Shown here: positions 61,123-64,000 of the stretch, one piece after another
How positions within the stretch are numbered: the stretch's first letter is position 1
How the letters are laid out: every line of letters begins with the position of its first letter
From: Apricaphanius iberus
Taxonomy: Eukaryota; Chordata; Actinopteri; Cyprinodontiformes; Aphaniidae
Assembly (NCBI GenBank): GCA_028564705.1
Contig: JAPXFQ010002904.1
Location: forward strand, 2,418,001-2,482,000
DNA length: 64,000 bases
Direction: 5' to 3'
Program-made: the position numbers and the translations under genes
The notes under the pieces: generated by a model
Databases searched by the model: none
Told to the model about the DNA's origin: nothing
The model's input: only the letters and a program-made list of their open reading frames with translations

Positions 61123-61236
61123 GATGCTGGCTGGTTACGATGTTAGAACTGGCATCCAGATGGCTTTTGTTATTGCAACTGCAACCTCAACACACTACAT
61201 GTCACTTTGGTTCTCATGTTCCATATTCAACCTTAA

Positions 61237-62559
61237 ATTATTAGGAAGCCCCCTTTGATGAACTGTAATACGTATAAATCAGAGGTTGCCAAGTCCACCC
61301 TTAAAGAGCTATCATCCTGCAACTTTTGGATGCATCCCTTCTTCAATACACCGACACTAAATAGAGTAGTGGAATTCCTTCATCTGCATGTCATTGAACT
61401 ATGCAGACGCGTAGTAACCAGCAATTCATTTAAACAGGTGTGTTGGAGAAGGGTTACATCTAAAACTTGCAGGATAGTAGTTCTTGAGGACTGGATGTGG
61501 GCACTCTGTCAAAAGAGATAGTTTAAATTTTTAAGGTGAGGTTCTCAGTTATTTAATCAGTTTTATTGACATTAGTAGAGAGCTCTTATATCAAAGTTAA
61601 TTTGTAGAAAAGGAAATAACAGGAAAGATGTTAGTCTTAAAGCTAAACAGAGAGACCCATTTTAAACAGATTTTAGAAATTCAGCACAACAACAAAAAAA
61701 AAGCTCATTCTTAGGTTTACAAGGTCTGTGTTATTCTGCCAAAGTTATGCTGCTATAGTAAGGTTGCTATATCAATCTGTTTGATCAGTTCTGACGTGTC
61801 AGTCTTCTTTAAGGTCACCAAAAGTGGAGTGAACTTTGTGATCTTTAACAGACTGTCATTTGTAGGCCATTTCATCAAAGATGTCATCTTGTAGTTCTTC
61901 GAAATTTTATACAATTTTCTTACTGAGCTGGATTGATACAGCCAGCAGCCTGCACCATCATCACTTAATGTAATAACATGGTAGTTTTTTGGGATAAGAA
62001 AACAATGGCAACCATACATTAGTATCTTTTGCAAGGGTAGTCTGATAATATCAACTAATATAATGTTGCATCTCACAGTCAGAAACAATTTAATTTTGAG
62101 TTGCATTTAACCGCCAGTATAGGCTAAAACAGTGGCAGCAGTCTAACTAGCTGTTACTAATCAAGCTCTCTGATGGTTTCTTTAATTTCCTACAAAAATC
62201 ATTGACATCTGTCTATAGTATGCAAGGCAAGCTTTACTGATACTGACTTTTCAAAACTGCACTGTAAATAATCAAACCTTATGGGTTTCAGCTGATTTTC
62301 AATATGAATGCTCTAATAAAAAAAACAGCAAACATCAAACGTTATGTGTGCTGTTTATTGGAACAAAACTGCTCTGTTATTTCTTCAGTTGTTTCCATTT
62401 CAGCCCTTTTGGTTTTTGTACTTTCCAGAGCCACATAACCCTAACCCAGTGTCTGACCTGTTCCTCCTCTTTTGTGTCAGCGAGTCCCTTTTCTTTGCTT
62501 CCTTCCCCATTCACTCCCCATTATTCCACTGCAAAAACACTCCTAAAGCCTATCCCCAT
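61237..62559. other. Non-coding; one unrecognised 117-codon frame
   Basis: The minus-strand frame 61753-62106 begins with ATG and has ordinary, not low-complexity, composition (HVITLSDDGAGCWLYQSSS region), but no family is recognised and no splice or promoter context supports it. The rest is AT-rich unique sequence. Confidence 0.35.
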
Positions 62560-62830
62560 TTAAAGCCCTTTTCCTTTCCCTGCTGGGGCTGGAGAGGGGC
62601 CGAAGCCGCAGCATCTTCCCATCCGTTAGCCAGGAGCCACAGATCCCAGCCAGAGATGCCATCTGATACAAGTCTATCATAATGAAGGTCCAGCATGGGG
62701 CTAAATGAGTTTCCACCTCAGCCGCGCAAGGGGCTAATGACAAAACAGCCTCCCTGTGCTCCTTGGCCTGCCGCTAGCTTTAATCAGGGCATATGGCACT
62801 TGCCTAAACTGCTTGCCTATGAGGAGAGGA
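62560..62830. promoter_or_regulatory. Candidate conserved regulatory block
   Basis: A balanced, non-repetitive block following AT-rich DNA: CCATCCGTTAGCCAGG, TCATAATGAAGG, GGGGCTAATGACAAAACAGC and GCTAGCTTTAATCAGGGC (homeodomain and SOX-like words). Short frames on both strands have no domains. Enhancer-like candidate. Confidence 0.35.
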
Positions 62831-63429
62831 GGAAATACAGGAAAACGCGAGGAGTCTGGATGAATTGGGTGAGAGCAAAAATAGAAAGGGGCAAAATTCA
62901 GATGGAGAAAAAAAATGGATTGGGATTTGGAATTACAGAGATTTAAGGCCACAAATGATTTTTCTTTTAAGTTTACAAAGTTAGAAAGTTTCCTGAAACT
63001 ACAGAAGTTAAGGATATTATGCCAAGTCAATTCAGATAATTTATGTATTTTAAGATCATGTTGGATCTTTTTGTCTGCTGACATGGCGTAGAAATTAATA
63101 ATTGCTTTCATAGATTTATATTAATTTGCTGGATTTAATGTGCCATAAATGGCAGATGATCAACAAGGGAAAACAAAAGTCTATTAGCACCCTAGTGGTA
63201 TAAAAAGACTGTGGAAGGGGTTGGGAGCTTAACAAATAGACTACTCCATTTTCATAACCCACTTTATGGTTCCCCAACCTATCCAAATTAGCTTAAAGGA
63301 TTGATAATTCTTCACTAATATAAAACTGTTACTGAGCCCTTAAACTGTGACTTGCCCTTTTTAGTTTTTGTCAACCACTAAATACAGGCTTGGTTTTGGA
63401 AATTAATTTGAAATCGCATAACAAGGCTT
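62831..63429. other. Non-coding, nothing recognised
   Basis: AT-rich. The 125-codon minus-strand frame 62734-63111 is not recognisable. A CTCF-like word in minus orientation (TACCACTAGGGTGCTAAT) lies at 63183-63200. Confidence 0.42.
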
Positions 63430-63700
63430 CCTTTTAATTTGATTAATTCTTTGTTGTTGTTTTAGATCCCTCGTGAAGACACCCATGACGTTTCGAGGTT
63501 ATTTGTTCCACTGTCTAATGACAATTTTCTTTGCACAATAACTCCAGTTAAAAAGCCGCCTCAGAGCTAGTTTTTTTTTTTCATTTGCCTTGAAATCACC
63601 GACAGGGCTAAGCCAAAGGGGGACTAATAAAACCTCTCCCTTAATTCTTTAATGAGGATACTGTTGTGATTGCTCACACTTCAACTTACTTTAAGCCATA
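63430..63700. promoter_or_regulatory. Candidate conserved regulatory block
   Basis: Non-repetitive and motif-dense: CTAATGACAATTTTCTTTGC, GACTAATAAAACC, CTTAATTCTTTAATGAGG, GACGTTTCGAGG and TTTGCACAATAAC (C/EBP-like). No open frame. Enhancer-like by motif content only. Confidence 0.35.
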
Positions 63701-64000
63701 ATTATATATTGAAGAATGATCAAAACTTAATATAGCTATCTCAGCCTTGTTCCCTTTTTAAAAACAAATAGAAAAAAATGGCAATGTTAAATAACTTAAT
63801 GAATAGCTTCTGAATTTCCAGTTTCAAATCTGTTAATATTTCCAAAGAATGCCAGTGTCTTCTGCTTAGGTTGCTTTTCCATGAAGATATTTTCTTACTG
63901 GTCACTCCGAACAAATGCCCCTTTAACTCTGAAAATACATCTGACGTTTAGCTCACATTTAAGCTGTTCTACAGCTGTATATTGCCAGTCAGGCTCTATC
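63701..64000. other. AT-rich end of window, nothing recognised
   Basis: No gene, repeat or RNA signal is visible in the last 300 bases. Confidence 0.5.

Larger units (their letters stand above)
60251..61233. mobile_element. 983-bp TIR transposon with spliced frame
   Basis: Ends are perfect 16-bp inverted copies: AGGTTGAATATGGAAC at 60251 and its reverse complement ending at 61233. Flanks read TTAA on the left (60247-60250) and TTAA overlapping the right end (61233-61236), so the duplication is either TAA (PIF/Harbinger-like) with full TIRs or TTAA (Kolobok-like) with the left end one base longer. Inside are a plus-strand two-exon frame and a possible minus-strand first exon. The perfect ends point to a recent or constrained insertion. 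The superfamily is not resolved from sequence alone. Confidence 0.68.

Overview
This is vertebrate genomic DNA, almost certainly from a ray-finned (teleost) fish. The sequence is AT-rich, has no bacterial-style gene packing, and carries several fish-type repeats: Tc1-like transposons with long inverted repeats, tRNA-headed SINEs, and an L2/Rex1-type LINE remnant. No host protein-coding exon could be supported. None of the open frames in the window has recognisable host-protein similarity together with convincing splice sites, so the window reads as a gene desert or the inside of very long introns.

Layout. 1-12 kb is AT-rich non-coding sequence with a 421-bp Tc1-type MITE (3654-4074), a possible hAT end (7370-7440) and a long (TA)n tract (11950-12031). 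12-15 kb holds a tRNA-headed SINE on the minus strand with a perfect 12-bp target-site duplication (12127-12484) and a 600-bp TAA-flanked MITE of PIF/Harbinger type (14351-14950). 15-33 kb is mostly unique sequence with several mixed-composition, homeodomain-motif-rich blocks that look like candidate developmental enhancers. 33-38.3 kb has a compact hairpin, an old Tc1 relic, a tRNA-like sequence between 12-bp direct repeats, and a nearly complete but dead Tc1-like transposon (36681-38251) inserted in a TA microsatellite. 44-46.5 kb is a dense repeat cluster: a degenerate LINE reverse transcriptase with a FADD motif, a 526-bp element with similar ends and TTAG flanks, and an L2/Rex1-type LINE whose middle is missing. 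48.9-51.2 kb has a second SINE-like repeat and another Tc1 transposase relic. 53-55 kb has a G-quadruplex-prone tract and a (CA)n cluster. 60.25-61.23 kb is a 983-bp element with 16-bp terminal inverted repeats that keeps what looks like an intact two-exon reading frame with a 77-bp intron.

How it works together. The DNA transposons and retroelements are the only sequences with evident coding history, and nearly all are decayed. The likely host function of the window is cis-regulatory. That is an inference from composition and motifs; conservation cannot be measured from one sequence. The least ordinary item is the 60.25-61.23 kb element.
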